Source: Neisseria sp. oral taxon 014 str. F0314 (GTDB lineage Bacteria; Pseudomonadota; Gammaproteobacteria; Burkholderiales; Neisseriaceae). From it: 64,000 nucleotides of DNA. This document shows positions 1-8,699 of the stretch, in pieces. The position numbers and the translations under genes were made by a program. The stretch covers positions 1,612,001 through 1,676,000 of the forward strand of contig NZ_CP040504.1 of NCBI RefSeq assembly GCF_005886145.1, read 5' to 3'. Numbering within the stretch: position 1 is the first letter of the stretch; each line of letters opens with the position of its first letter. A model generated the notes under the pieces. That model was not told the origin of the DNA. It saw only the letters and a program-made list of their open reading frames with translations, and did not search any database.

Positions 1-11
1 AACAAATATGG

Positions 12-55
12 AAAGGCCGTCTGAAACCCCTGCAAGGGTGTTTCAGACGGCCTTT
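12..55. terminator. DUS inverted-repeat terminator
   Basis: Two facing DUS copies form a long hairpin, AAAGGCCGTCTGAAAC paired with GTTTCAGACGGCCTTT. It lies just past the stop of the minus-strand small gene that ends at 78 and probably terminates it. Confidence 0.7.
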
Positions 56-77
56 CGACGGAACGGACTTCTTTAAA

Positions 78-353
78 TCAGCGTTTCGCTTTTGCCGGTT
101 TTTTCTTGTCCGACGCCGCCAGACGCATGGCGACGAACTCGACCATCAGGTCTTTTTTCGTCCAGAAAAAGGTTTTCATTTTTTCCAGCGAATAAATCTT
201 CCTGACCATTGCGGGCAGGCCGTTGTGGATGATGGCGGCGATTTCGCCGTTGGCGGATTCGCTGTCCATCGCGGTTTTGAGGTCGGTACCATGCGCCAGC
301 AGGTAGTCGTTGATGGCTTTTTTCACGCCGCCGTTGATTTCAAACTGTTTCAT
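78..353 (-). CDS. Conserved hypothetical small cytoplasmic protein (91 aa)
   Basis: I do not recognise a named family. The product is 91 residues with no signal peptide or membrane segment and a basic tail (DKKKPAKAKR). The sequence looks helical and globular. AAGGAAAG lies a few bases before the ATG, a reasonable ribosome binding site. A DUS hairpin follows the stop. Base composition and codon use match the neisserial core genes next to it, so it is probably a real gene, transcribed away from hemJ. Function unknown. Confidence 0.7.
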   Translation of the reverse strand: MKQFEINGGVKKAINDYLLAHGTDLKTAMDSESANGEIAAIIHNGLPAMVRKIYSLEKMKTFFWTKKDLMVEFVAMRLAASDKKKPAKAKR

Positions 354-559
354 CAGGCTTTCCTTTCCGTATATGCGTTGACTTGAAACGTTATTGTTAT
401 GAACTACTTACTGAAGTTATTTTAACAGAATGTGCATTCGGCCGCACTTTTCGGACGGTGTTGCGGCGGTCGTTGTGTTCCGATTGATACAAAACAAGGC
501 GGCAATCGGCTCCGTTTTGCCGTTACAATACGGATATTGTGTTTTGAGGCCGTCTGAAA

Positions 560-985
560 ATGTATCTGTGGTTTAAGCTCCTCCATATTTTCTTTATGAT
601 TTCCTGGTTTGCCGGACTTTTTTACCTGCCGCGCATTTATGTGAATCTGGCACAGGTCGACCCGCAGGCTGAGCCGGCGGAATATGAGCGGCTGCTGGGC
701 ATGGCGCAGCGGCTGTACAAATTCATGTCGCCGCTGGGCATCGGCGCGCTGGTGTGCGGCATCGTGATACCGTTTGCCAACGGCTGGTGGGGATTCGGCT
801 GGGTACATGTCAAGCTGCTGCTGGGCCTGCTGCTGCTGGGCTACCAGCACGTCTGCCGCGCCCATCTGCGCCGTTTTTGCGAACATGCGTGCCGCCATTC
901 GCACAAATGGTACCGCGTGTTTAACGAGATACCGGTTTTGATGATGGTTGCCGCACTGTATCTGGTGGTATTCAAACCGTTTTGA
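560..985 (+). CDS. hemJ: HemJ-type protoporphyrinogen IX oxidase (UPF0093/CopD-like membrane protein)
   Basis: The 141-residue integral membrane protein has about four hydrophobic segments. It begins YLWFKLLHIFFMISWFAGLFYLPR, a pattern typical of HemJ: a His in the first helix and a conserved Arg after it. HemJ oxidises protoporphyrinogen IX to protoporphyrin IX in haem synthesis and replaces HemG/HemY in many Gram-negatives. The length is normal for the family. A DUS lies at the start codon (GGCCGTCTGAAAATG). A CYTH gene follows 35 bases later in the same direction, so the two may be cotranscribed. Assignment rests on family resemblance. Confidence 0.85.
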   Translation: MYLWFKLLHIFFMISWFAGLFYLPRIYVNLAQVDPQAEPAEYERLLGMAQRLYKFMSPLGIGALVCGIVIPFANGWWGFGWVHVKLLLGLLLLGYQHVCRAHLRRFCEHACRHSHKWYRVFNEIPVLMMVAALYLVVFKPF

Positions 986-1020
986 TTTTTGATTGACGAA
1001 TCCGGAGAGGCCGTCTGAAC

Positions 1021-1491
1021 ATGACTGTTGAAATCGAACGCCGTTTTTTGCTGAAACACGACGGCTGGCGCAACCAAGCGTCCGCGCCGCAGACCCTGCA
1101 TCAGGGCTATATCAGCGTGGAAAAGGAACGCACCATCCGTGTGCGCATCATTGGCGACAGGGCCTGGCTGACGCTGAAAGGCTATATTTCCGACCTCAGC
1201 CGCAGCGAATTTGAGTACGAAATCCCGCTGGAACACGCGCGGCAGATGATGGACGGCATGTGTCCGTTCAAAATGGAAAAACGCCGCTACCGCGTGCCTT
1301 ACGGCGGCTTCGTATTTGAAATCGACGAATACGGTGGCGACAACGCGCCCCTGATAGTGGCGGAAATCGAACTGCCCTCGGAAGACGCCCGATTTGAAAA
1401 ACCCGACTGGCTGGGCGAAGAAATCACGTCCGACGGCAGATTCACCAATGCGTATCTGAGCAAGCACCCGTATTCTGCGTGGGAAAAATAG
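1021..1491 (+). CDS. CYTH domain protein (class IV adenylate cyclase/triphosphatase fold)
   Basis: The N-terminus carries the CYTH signature EIERRFLL (pattern ExExR/K). Alternating charged strands follow (TIRVRIIGDRAWLTLKG, SEFEYEIPLE, VFEIDEY, IVAEIELP), as expected for a triphosphate tunnel fold. At 156 residues it matches single-domain bacterial CYTH proteins, which mostly hydrolyse inorganic triphosphate; the true substrate here is unknown. The ATG directly follows a DUS. It lies downstream of hemJ and is convergent with murA, with a shared DUS hairpin between them. Confidence 0.85.
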   Translation: MTVEIERRFLLKHDGWRNQASAPQTLHQGYISVEKERTIRVRIIGDRAWLTLKGYISDLSRSEFEYEIPLEHARQMMDGMCPFKMEKRRYRVPYGGFVFEIDEYGGDNAPLIVAEIELPSEDARFEKPDWLGEEITSDGRFTNAYLSKHPYSAWEK

Positions 1492-1502
1492 CAAATCAAA
1501 AA

Positions 1503-1544
1503 GAGGCCGTCTGAAAACCCGAAACAGGATTTTCAGACGGCCTC
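1503..1544. terminator. Bidirectional DUS hairpin between the CYTH gene and murA
   Basis: GAGGCCGTCTGAAAA pairs with TTTTCAGACGGCCTC around a short loop. It lies between two convergent stops and probably terminates both transcripts. Confidence 0.7.
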
Positions 1545-1568
1545 CCTTCTTTCAGGCTATATGGCCGC

Positions 1569-2822
1569 TCAACCCGAAACGCGTTCGATTTTCGCGCCTA
1601 CGCGGCCAAGTTTTTTCTCGATGTGTTCGTAGCCGCGGTCAAGGTGGTAGATGCGTTCGACGATGGTTTCGCCGCCTGCGATCAGGCCGGCAATGACGAG
1701 GCTGGCGGAGGCCCGCAGGTCGGTCGCCATGACGGTGGCGCCGGAGAGGGTTTCCACGCCTTTGACATAGGCGGTGTTGCCTTCGGTGGTGATGTTCGCA
1801 CCCATACGGTTGAGTTCGGGAACGTGCATGAAGCGGTTTTCGAAAATGGTTTCGACCACGCGGCAGCTTCCTTCGGCAATGGCATTCATCGCCATAAACT
1901 GCGCCTGCATGTCGGTGGGGAAGCCGGGATGGACGACGGTGCGGATGTCCACGGCTTTGGGTCGCTGCTTCATGTCGATGGAAATCCAGTCGTCGCCTGC
2001 TTCGATGACCGCGCCCGCCTCGGTCAGTTTTTCCAGCACGGCTTCCATCGTTTTCGGCGCGGCGCGGCGCAGCACGACTTTGCCGCCGGTCATGGCGACG
2101 GCGCAGAGGAAGGTGCCGGCTTCGATGCGGTCGGGTACGACGCTGTGTTCGCAGCCGTGCAGCTCTTCGACTCCCTCAACGGTCATGACGGGTGTGCCGA
2201 TGCCGCTGATTTTCGCGCCCATTTTGACGAGGCATTCGGCCAAGTCGACGACTTCGGGTTCGATGGCGCAGTTTTCCAAAACGGTGGTGCCTTCGGCGAG
2301 GGTTGCCGCCATCAGCAGGTTTTCCGTGCCGCCGACGGTAACGACGTCCATGACGACGCGCGTGCCTTTCAGACGGCCTTTGGCTTTGACGTAGCCGTGT
2401 TCGATGGTGATTTCCGCACCCATGGTTTCGAGGCCTTTGAGGTGCTGGTCGACGGGGCGCGAACCGATGGCGCAGCCGCCGGGCAGGCTGACTTGGGCTT
2501 CGCCGAAACGCGCCAGCGTCGGGCCGAGCACGAGGATGGAAGCGCGCATGGTTTTGACCAATTCGTAGGGGGCGCAGGTGTTGTTGACCGTGCCGCCGTT
2601 GATTTCGAATTCATGGACGTTGTCGGTCAGCACGCGCGCGCCCATGCCTTGCAGCAGTTTCTGAGTGGTTTTGACGTCGGCCAGCATCGGTACGTTTTTC
2701 AGGCGCAGCGTGCCTGCGGTCAGCAGACCCGCACACATCAGCGGCAGGGCGGCGTTTTTCGCGCCGGATACGGTGATTTCGCCGTTTAACGGGCCGTTGG
2801 CGGTGATTTTGAGTTTGTCCAC
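1569..2822 (-). CDS. murA: UDP-N-acetylglucosamine 1-carboxyvinyltransferase MurA
   Basis: MurA transfers enolpyruvate from PEP to UDP-GlcNAc, the first committed step of peptidoglycan synthesis, in the cytoplasm. The product is 417 residues, the usual length. It starts [31 protein letters not shown], with the conserved SGAKNAALP loop. The catalytic cysteine is visible in [15 protein letters not shown] at about residue 116. The Cys form is the fosfomycin-sensitive type. The C-terminal [13 protein letters not shown] block is also typical. The gene appears to be transcribed alone. Confidence 0.97.
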   Translation of the reverse strand: MDKLKITANGPLNGEITVSGAKNAALPLMCAGLLTAGTLRLKNVPMLADVKTTQKLLQGMGARVLTDNVHEFEINGGTVNNTCAPYELVKTMRASILVLGPTLARFGEAQVSLPGGCAIGSRPVDQHLKGLETMGAEITIEHGYVKAKGRLKGTRVVMDVVTVGGTENLLMAATLAEGTTVLENCAIEPEVVDLAECLVKMGAKISGIGTPVMTVEGVEELHGCEHSVVPDRIEAGTFLCAVAMTGGKVVLRRAAPKTMEAVLEKLTEAGAVIEAGDDWISIDMKQRPKAVDIRTVVHPGFPTDMQAQFMAMNAIAEGSCRVVETIFENRFMHVPELNRMGANITTEGNTAYVKGVETLSGATVMATDLRASASLVIAGLIAGGETIVERIYHLDRGYEHIEKKLGRVGAKIERVSG

Positions 2823-2977
2823 GGTGATTCTTTCGTTTTGGAGGAGGCACGCCGGACGGATATCCGGCGGTAAGTGTCGTTAAAGACCGAATTATAAGGG
2901 ATTTTCCGTATGTTTGTGCCCGCAGGCGGATAATTTTTCCGAAAGAGAGTGTGGGCGCGGGCCGGCCGTTCAATACG

Positions 2978-3012
2978 AAAGGCCGTCTGAAAATGTTTTT
3001 CAGACGGCCTTG
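2978..3012. terminator. DUS hairpin downstream of mltA
   Basis: AAAGGCCGTCTGAAAA faces TTTTCAGACGGCCTT with a four-base loop, 20 bases past the mltA stop. Confidence 0.7.
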
Positions 3013-3030
3013 TGAAGTCAGAAATGCCGG

Positions 3031-4365
3031 TTACGGCCTGTATTCGGGCTGCATTCCGTTGGGCAGCAGCAGCCAAACGTAGCCTTTGGCTTTCATTTTG
3101 CCGGCGGTTTCGCCTGCTTTGTCGCCGTAGCCCCAGAAGTAGTCCACGCGCACGGCGCCTTTGATGGCGCTGCCGGTATCCTGCGCCATAATCAGGCGGT
3201 TGAGGGCGTGGCCGGTAAGCGGGTGGGCGGTGGCGACGAACAGGGGGGCGCCGAGGGTGATGTAGTGGCGGTCGACGGCGCCGGCGTATTCGCCCAGCAG
3301 CGGCGTGCCGAGTGCGCCCAGCGGGCCTTCGTCGCTGTCGCCGGGAAGTTCGCGGAAGAAGACGTAGCTGGGGTTCTGCCCCAATACTTCGGCCAGCCGT
3401 TGCGGGTTTTGCTGCATGTAGGCTTTGATGCCCTGCATGGTGGTCTGTCCTAGCGGGAGGTAGCCTTTGTCGGCCATGTAGCGGCCGATGGAGACGTAGG
3501 GTTGTTCGTTCTTATCGGCGTAACCCAGGCGGATGTATTTGCCGGACGGGGTTTTCAGACGGCCTGAACCTTGAATCTGCATGAAGAAGAGTTCGACGGG
3601 GTCGTCGGCGTAACCGAGAATCGGGGCTTTGCCGTTGAGTGCGCCGCCGTTAATCTGATTGCGGTTGTGGTAGGGCAAGAAGCGGCCGCCTGCGAAACGG
3701 CCTTTGAGCGCGGTGGTGCGGGCGGTGATGGGGAACTGGGACAAATCGGCGGCGTATTGTCCGGCTTCGTCTATCACGCCGCTGTTTTGCCCGGTGGCGC
3801 GGACGCGGACGGTTGATTTGCTGCCGCGCAGGTTGGCGGGCAGCGGTACGGAAACAAAGTCGTGGGGGATGCCGTAGATGGGGAATTTTGCTTTGGCGGT
3901 CTGGCGGGTGTCGCCGTGAAGGACGGGTTCGTAATAGCCGGTTACAGTACCGGCCTGGGAACCGTTGGCGCTGACCTGCCACGGGGTGAAGTATTTTTCA
4001 AAGAAGGCCTTGGCGGAGAAATGATGTTCGCCGGTTTGCGCGGCTTGTGTGCAGACGTCTTGCCAGCCTTCGCGGTTTTTCAGCTTTTCGCAGCCGAGTT
4101 TGAACGATTTGAGGCTTTGGGCGAAGTGCTGGGTCGCCCAGTGCGGCAGGTCGCCGTGTCGGACGGCGGTATAGCTGGCGCCGCCGCCGGGGGTAACGGT
4201 CGTACCGGGCGGGTGCGGCGTGCCGGTTGGCCGGTCGGGGCCTTTGACGACGGGGATTGTGGTGCCGGTTTGCGGTTTCTTGATGCTTTTGCTCGGACAG
4301 GCCGATAAGAGTGCGGCTGTCAGGCCGAGCAGCAGGGTGCGGAAAATCTGTTTGTTTGTGTTCAT
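3031..4365 (-). CDS. mltA: Membrane-bound lytic murein transglycosylase A (GNA33-like lipoprotein)
   Basis: The 444-residue lipoprotein has a signal peptide ending in the lipobox LLSAC (Cys at about 22). A Pro/Thr-rich linker follows, then an MltA domain (GTVTGYYEPVLHG, DPVELFFMQIQGSGRL) and a C-terminal 3D domain (AQDTGSAIKGAVRVDYFWG) carrying the catalytic Asp region. MltA cleaves glycan strands to 1,6-anhydromuropeptides from the outer membrane side. The meningococcal homologue is the antigen GNA33. It is divergent from efeU and has its own DUS terminator. Confidence 0.95.
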   Translation of the reverse strand: MNTNKQIFRTLLLGLTAALLSACPSKSIKKPQTGTTIPVVKGPDRPTGTPHPPGTTVTPGGGASYTAVRHGDLPHWATQHFAQSLKSFKLGCEKLKNREGWQDVCTQAAQTGEHHFSAKAFFEKYFTPWQVSANGSQAGTVTGYYEPVLHGDTRQTAKAKFPIYGIPHDFVSVPLPANLRGSKSTVRVRATGQNSGVIDEAGQYAADLSQFPITARTTALKGRFAGGRFLPYHNRNQINGGALNGKAPILGYADDPVELFFMQIQGSGRLKTPSGKYIRLGYADKNEQPYVSIGRYMADKGYLPLGQTTMQGIKAYMQQNPQRLAEVLGQNPSYVFFRELPGDSDEGPLGALGTPLLGEYAGAVDRHYITLGAPLFVATAHPLTGHALNRLIMAQDTGSAIKGAVRVDYFWGYGDKAGETAGKMKAKGYVWLLLPNGMQPEYRP

Positions 4366-4391
4366 AGATTATATGGGCCAAGGAAAGAAGC

Positions 4392-4423
4392 AGGCCGTCT
4401 GAAACTGGGTTTCAGACGGCATC
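4392..4423. repeat. DUS inverted pair upstream of mltA
   Basis: AGGCCGTCTGAAAC faces GTTTCAGACGGC in the mltA-efeU divergent region. It sits before both genes, so it more likely serves DNA uptake than termination. Confidence 0.5.
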
Positions 4424-4628
4424 GTTTAAGGGTTTGTCTTGCTGCGCTTCATTCTAACATAGAATGTATGTCATGCCGAATATGCCGACAAATCAGCCTT
4501 TTATGACATTCTGAAACGGCGGCGGGCATCGTTCCCGTCCGGTTGCCGAGATTTAAATCGGCAAACCCGTTTTTCTTGTTCTGACAATTTCTTAATCAAT
4601 CATCACTTAATTAAAGAACAAAAATTAT

Positions 4629-4657
4629 TTGCATTTGTACAAATATACGCATATAAA
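4629..4657 (+). promoter_or_regulatory. Candidate sigma-70 promoter for efeU
   Basis: TTGCAT and TATAAA are separated by exactly 17 bases, about 50 bases before the efeU ATG, in an AT-rich stretch. It is a strong match to a housekeeping promoter. I could not identify a convincing Fur box over it. Confidence 0.55.
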
Positions 4658-4708
4658 TGGAAAAATTGCCTTTTAAGGCAGCCCAACCAAATAATTTAGG
4701 ATTCGTTT

Positions 4709-5545
4709 ATGCTGATTGCTTTTTTGATTATGCTGCGCGAGGGCATCGAGGCCGCCCTGATTGTGGGCATCGTCGCCGGTTTTTTGAAACAGTCGGGACA
4801 TTCGCGGCTGATGCCTAAGGTGTGGCTGGGTGTGGCTTTGGCTGCGCTGATGTGTTTGGGCATCGGATACGGCATCCATTCGGTAACGGGCGAGATTCCG
4901 CAGAAGGAGCAGGAATTTGTGGTCGGCGTTATCGGTTTGGTGGCGGTGGCGATGCTGACTTATATGATTTTATGGATGAAAAAAGCCGCCCGTTCGATGA
5001 AGCAGCAGCTTCAGGATTCGGTTCAGACGGCCTTAAACCGCGGCAATGGTCAAGGCTGGGCTTTGGTCGGTATGGCGTTTCTGGCTGTGGCGCGCGAGGG
5101 GCTGGAGAGTGTGTTTTTCCTCTTGGCGGTATTTCAACAAAGTCCGACTTGGTCTATGCCCGTCGGCGCAGTATTGGGGCTGCTGGCCGCAGTGATCATC
5201 GGCGCGCTGATTTATCAGGGCGGTATGCGTCTGAATCTGGCGAAGTTTTTCCGCTGGACGGGCGCGTTTTTGATTGTGGTGGCCGCCGGTTTGGTGGCCG
5301 GTTCGCTGCGCGCGCTGCATGAGGCGGGCGTGTGGAACCACCTGCAAGAGGTGGTGTTTGATTCCTCCAAATACCTGCATGAAGACAGCCCGCTGGGCGT
5401 GCTGCTCGGCGGCTTCTTCGGCTATACCGACCACCCGACGCAGGGCGAGGTGCTGGCGTGGCTGCTGTATTTGGTTCCGGTCATGATTTGGTTTCTGCAC
5501 GGCAGCAGGCCCGCCGCGGTGCAGAGGTCGTCTGAAAGCCATTAG
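4709..5545 (+). CDS. efeU: EfeU ferrous iron permease (FTR1 family)
   Basis: The 278-residue inner-membrane protein has about seven hydrophobic helices and both family iron-binding motifs: REGIEAALIVG (residues 10-20) and AREGLESVFFL. These REGxE pairs mark the FTR1/EfeU permeases that move iron across the membrane. It heads an efeU-efeO-efeB set; efeO starts about 55 bases after its stop. The last codons run through a variant DUS, AGGTCGTCTGAA. The start ATG follows TTTAGGATTCGTTT, where AGGA serves as ribosome binding site. Confidence 0.93.
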   Translation: MLIAFLIMLREGIEAALIVGIVAGFLKQSGHSRLMPKVWLGVALAALMCLGIGYGIHSVTGEIPQKEQEFVVGVIGLVAVAMLTYMILWMKKAARSMKQQLQDSVQTALNRGNGQGWALVGMAFLAVAREGLESVFFLLAVFQQSPTWSMPVGAVLGLLAAVIIGALIYQGGMRLNLAKFFRWTGAFLIVVAAGLVAGSLRALHEAGVWNHLQEVVFDSSKYLHEDSPLGVLLGGFFGYTDHPTQGEVLAWLLYLVPVMIWFLHGSRPAAVQRSSESH

Positions 5546-5599
5546 TGGCGCTTAAAAATTCCGTATCCCATTCTTATCAACATGCCAAAGAGGTTTGAA

Positions 5600-6763
5600 A
5601 TGAAAAAACTCAATATAACTGCTTTATCCGTGATGCTGGCTTTGGGTCTGACCGCGTGTCAGCCGCCCGAAGCGGAAAAATCCGCGCCTGCCGCGTCAGG
5701 TGCATCAAGCGCGAATGCCGACGGCACCGTCAACGTCGGCGTGAACGACACCGCATGCGAACCGATGGAACTGACCGTACCGAGCGGACAAGTCGTGTTC
5801 AACATCAAAAACAACAGCGGCCGCAAGCTGGAATGGGAAATCCTCAAAGGCGTGATGGTGGTTGACGAACGCGAAAACATCGCCCCTGGACTTTCCGACA
5901 AAATGACCGTTACCCTGCTGCCGGGCGAATACGAAATGACCTGCGGCCTCTTGACCAACCCGCGCGGCAAGTTGGTGGTAACCGACAGCGGCTTTAAAGA
6001 CACCGGCAACGAAGCCGATTTGGAAAAACTCGCCAAACCGCTTGCCGACTATAAAGTTTACGTTCAAGGCGAAGCCAAAGAGCTGGTTGCCAAAACCAAA
6101 GCCTTCACCGACGCCGTCAAAGCGGGCGACATCGAAAAAGCCAAATCCCAGTTTGCCTCCGCCCGCACCCACTACGAACGCATCGAGCCGATTGCCGAAC
6201 TCTTCAACGAACTCGACCCCGCCATCGACGCGCGTGAAGACGACTTCAAAGACAAAACCGAAGACGCGGCGTTCACCGGCTTCCACCGCATCGAACACGC
6301 CCTGTGGGTCAAAAAAGACGTCTCCGGCGTAAAAGACATTGCCGACAAACTCATGAAAGACGTTGAATCCCTGCAAAAAGAAATCGACGCCCTTTCCTTC
6401 CCGCCAAACAAAGTCGTCGGCGGCGCGGCAGTGTTGATTGAAGAAGTTGCCGGCAGCAAAATCAGCGGCGAAGAAGACCGTTACAGCCACACCGACTTGA
6501 GCGACTTCCAAGCCAACATCGAAGGCGCGCAAAAAATCGTCGAACTCTTCCGTCCGATGATTGCCGAGAAAAACAAAGCCCTGCTCGAGAAAGTCGATGC
6601 CAACTTCAAACAAGTCACCGACATCCTCACCAAATACAAAACCAAAGACGGCTTTGAAACCTACGACAAACTCAGCGACGAAGACCGCAAAACCCTTCAG
6701 GCACCGATTAACGCCCTTGCCGAAGACCTGAGCCAACTGCGCGGCACACTGGGTCTCAAATAA
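5600..6763 (+). CDS. efeO: EfeO iron uptake lipoprotein (cupredoxin + imelysin M75)
   Basis: EfeO delivers iron to the EfeU permease in the periplasm. The chosen ATG ([13 protein letters not shown]) has AGAGG seven bases upstream; an in-frame ATG 18 bases earlier has no such site. The lipobox LTAC predicts a lipidated protein, unlike the soluble E. coli EfeO. Residues about 45-135 form a cupredoxin-like domain, and the rest is an imelysin/M75 domain with the metal motif HRIEHALW. Length 387 residues. A variant DUS hairpin follows, then a 580-base gap before efeB. Confidence 0.92.
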   Translation: MKKLNITALSVMLALGLTACQPPEAEKSAPAASGASSANADGTVNVGVNDTACEPMELTVPSGQVVFNIKNNSGRKLEWEILKGVMVVDERENIAPGLSDKMTVTLLPGEYEMTCGLLTNPRGKLVVTDSGFKDTGNEADLEKLAKPLADYKVYVQGEAKELVAKTKAFTDAVKAGDIEKAKSQFASARTHYERIEPIAELFNELDPAIDAREDDFKDKTEDAAFTGFHRIEHALWVKKDVSGVKDIADKLMKDVESLQKEIDALSFPPNKVVGGAAVLIEEVAGSKISGEEDRYSHTDLSDFQANIEGAQKIVELFRPMIAEKNKALLEKVDANFKQVTDILTKYKTKDGFETYDKLSDEDRKTLQAPINALAEDLSQLRGTLGLK

Positions 6764-6777
6764 ACCTGACCCACCCG

Positions 6778-6818
6778 TTTCAGACGACCCCTTGCCACTC
6801 AAGAGGTCGTCTGGAAAC
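6778..6818. terminator. Variant DUS hairpin after efeO
   Basis: TTTCAGACGACC faces GGTCGTCTGGAAA just after the efeO stop. It uses the AGGTCGTCTGAA dialect, with one mismatch in one arm. Confidence 0.55.
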
Positions 6819-6839
6819 TTATCGCTGATGCCCTCTCCC

Positions 6840-7060
6840 GCGAAAGGGAACTGTTGTAGCGTGGGCTTTGCCCACGAAAAACCCCAATAAAGCCCCGTAA
6901 GTCAGGATACTTGTTGTATCCGACAAAGCAATCGTAGGCTGGGTCGAGACCCAACAAAACCTCTTCATTCCAACGTTTTGTCAGGTTTACTAATCCAACC
7001 TAACCCTGCCGTCAGCCCGTAACGTGGGCTTTGCCCACAAAAAAAAACTAAACCTGCGGC
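6840..7060. repeat. Cluster of small neisserial palindromic repeats between efeO and efeB
   Basis: The palindrome CGTGGGCTTTGCCCACG occurs around 6861 and, nearly identical, around 7021. Between them is a second kind, GGCTGGGTCGAGACCCAACA, near 6935. No coding potential is apparent. Such short intergenic palindromes are common in Neisseria. With the Correia element that follows they fill the gap between efeO and efeB. Confidence 0.5.
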
Positions 7061-7082
7061 ACACCTTGCCGCCATACCAAAA

Positions 7083-7189
7083 TATAGTGGATTAAATTTA
7101 AATCAGGACAAGGCGACAAAGCCGCAGACAGTACAGATAGTACGGCAAGGCGAGGCAACGCCGTACTGGTTTAAATTTAATCTACTATA
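7083..7189. repeat. Correia repeat enclosed element (CREE), about 107 bp
   Basis: The ends are imperfect inverted repeats: TATAGTGGATTAAATTTAAA on the left and TTTAAATTTAATCTACTATA on the right. The core (CAGGACAAGGCGACAAAGCC...) is the usual Correia core, and the size fits the short class. These miniature elements insert at TA and often carry promoter activity near their ends. This one lies 157 bases before efeB, so it may drive efeB or separate it from efeUO (inference). Confidence 0.93.
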
Positions 7190-7236
7190 CATTCAGGAAT
7201 CGTACATTGCTTACCGTGTATCGGATTGACCGACAA

Positions 7237-7278
7237 TTCAAAGTTTTCAGACGACCTTAAACGTCGTCTGAACATTCG
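7237..7278. repeat. Variant DUS pair upstream of efeB
   Basis: TTTTCAGACGACC and GTCGTCTGAA face each other across a short loop. This is the AGGTCGTCTGAA dialect, seen several times in and around the efe genes. Confidence 0.5.
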
Positions 7279-7345
7279 ACATAGCAAACTGTAAACGCAA
7301 TACCCGCGTACCTACCGCAGCCCGAATCCCACAAAGGACTCCGCC

Positions 7346-8617
7346 ATGAGCCAAGACAACAACTCACAACCCACCCAACCGACCAAACGCACCCTGTTCA
7401 AAACCGTCCTTGCTGCAGGCGCAGCCGGCGCGGCAGGCTGGTTCGCCGGCAAACAACAAGGCGAAACCGCCGCCGAGACCCGCCTCAACGAACACTCCCC
7501 GCAAGCCTACCCCTGCTACGGCACCCACCAAGCCGGCATCACCACCCCTCACCAACTCTTCGGCATCATGTGCGCCTTCGATGTCACCGCCAAAGACCCC
7601 AAACAACTCGAAAACCTCTTCCGCACCCTCACCGCCCGCATCGAATTCCTCACCCAAGGCGGCGAATACCAAGACGGCGACGAAAAACTCCCCCCCGCAG
7701 GCAGCGGCCTGCTCGGCAAAACATTCCGCCCCGACGGCCTCACCATCACCGTCGGCGTCGGCAGCAGCCTCTTTGACGACCGCTTCGGACTCAAAGACAA
7801 AAAACCCCGCCACCTCCAAGAAATGCGCGACTTTCCCAACGACCGCCTCCAAAAATCATGGTGCGACGGCGACCTCAGCCTCCAAATCTGCGCCTTCACC
7901 CCCGAAACCTGCCAGGCCGCCCTGCGCGACATCATCAAAAACACCGCCCAAACCGCCGTCATCCGCTGGAGCATAGACGGCTGGCTGCCCAAAGCCGAAC
8001 CCGGCGCCATCGCCGCCCGCAACCTCTTAGGCTTCCGCGACGGCTCTGGCAACCCCGACGTATCCGATCCCAAAATTGCCGACCAAGTCCTCTGGACAGG
8101 CATCGCCGCCAACAGCCAAGACGAACCCGCCTGGGCGAAAAACGGCAGCTACCAAGCCGTCCGCCTCATCCGCCACTTCGTCGAATTCTGGGACAGAACC
8201 CCCTTGCAGGAACAAACCGAAATCTTCGGCCGACGCAAATACAGCGGTGCCCCCATGGACGGCAAAAAAGAGAGCGACACCGCCGACTTCGCCAAAGACC
8301 CCGACGGCAAAACCACCCCCAAAGACAGCCACATGAGGCTCGCTAACCCGCGCGATCCCGAGTTCATGAAAAAACACCTGCTCTACCGCCGCGCCTTCAA
8401 CTACTCCCGCGGCCTCGCCGCCAACGGCCAGCTCGACGTCGGCTTGGTGTTCATCTGCTACCAAGCCAACCTCGCCGACGGCTTCATCTTCGTCCAAAAC
8501 CTGCTCAACGGCGAACCGCTGGAAGAATACATCAGCCCCTTCGGCGGCGGCTATTTCTTCATCCTGCCCGGTGTAGCAAAAGGCGGTTTTTTGGGACAGG
8601 GGCTGCTGGGGCTGTAG
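7346..8617 (+). CDS. efeB: EfeB DyP-type haem peroxidase/deferrochelatase
   Basis: EfeB is the third component of the EfeUOB system: a periplasmic DyP peroxidase that oxidises Fe(II) or strips iron from haem. The product is 423 residues with the DyP signature GFRDGSGNP at about residue 228. The N-terminus resembles a Tat signal (TKRTLFKTVLAAGAAGAAGW), but the motif has Lys-Arg instead of Arg-Arg. AAAGGA precedes the ATG. It is separated from efeO by palindromes and a Correia element, so it may be transcribed separately. The reading frame is intact. Confidence 0.93.
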   Translation: MSQDNNSQPTQPTKRTLFKTVLAAGAAGAAGWFAGKQQGETAAETRLNEHSPQAYPCYGTHQAGITTPHQLFGIMCAFDVTAKDPKQLENLFRTLTARIEFLTQGGEYQDGDEKLPPAGSGLLGKTFRPDGLTITVGVGSSLFDDRFGLKDKKPRHLQEMRDFPNDRLQKSWCDGDLSLQICAFTPETCQAALRDIIKNTAQTAVIRWSIDGWLPKAEPGAIAARNLLGFRDGSGNPDVSDPKIADQVLWTGIAANSQDEPAWAKNGSYQAVRLIRHFVEFWDRTPLQEQTEIFGRRKYSGAPMDGKKESDTADFAKDPDGKTTPKDSHMRLANPRDPEFMKKHLLYRRAFNYSRGLAANGQLDVGLVFICYQANLADGFIFVQNLLNGEPLEEYISPFGGGYFFILPGVAKGGFLGQGLLGL

Positions 8618-8699
8618 GTAGTCTGCATCTCCAGTCAAAACGACGGTTCAGAAGGCAAACCGCTGAAAATTAAGTAGCAACTGTATTTTTCACCCCGTC

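Noticed and set aside
1623-2789. 388-codon open frame on the plus strand opposite murA
   Set aside because: Mirror frame of a GC-rich gene; composition is low-complexity (Gly/Ala/Asp/Phe) and there is no start signal. The same holds for frames opposite efeO (5705-6802), mutS (18776-19741), the symporter (31112-32179), pyk (43742-45172) and the LacI gene (48428-49492).
4615-4645. Possible Fur box before efeU
   Set aside because: AAAATTATTTGCATTTGTA matches the 19-base Fur consensus too poorly to call, although iron control would make sense.
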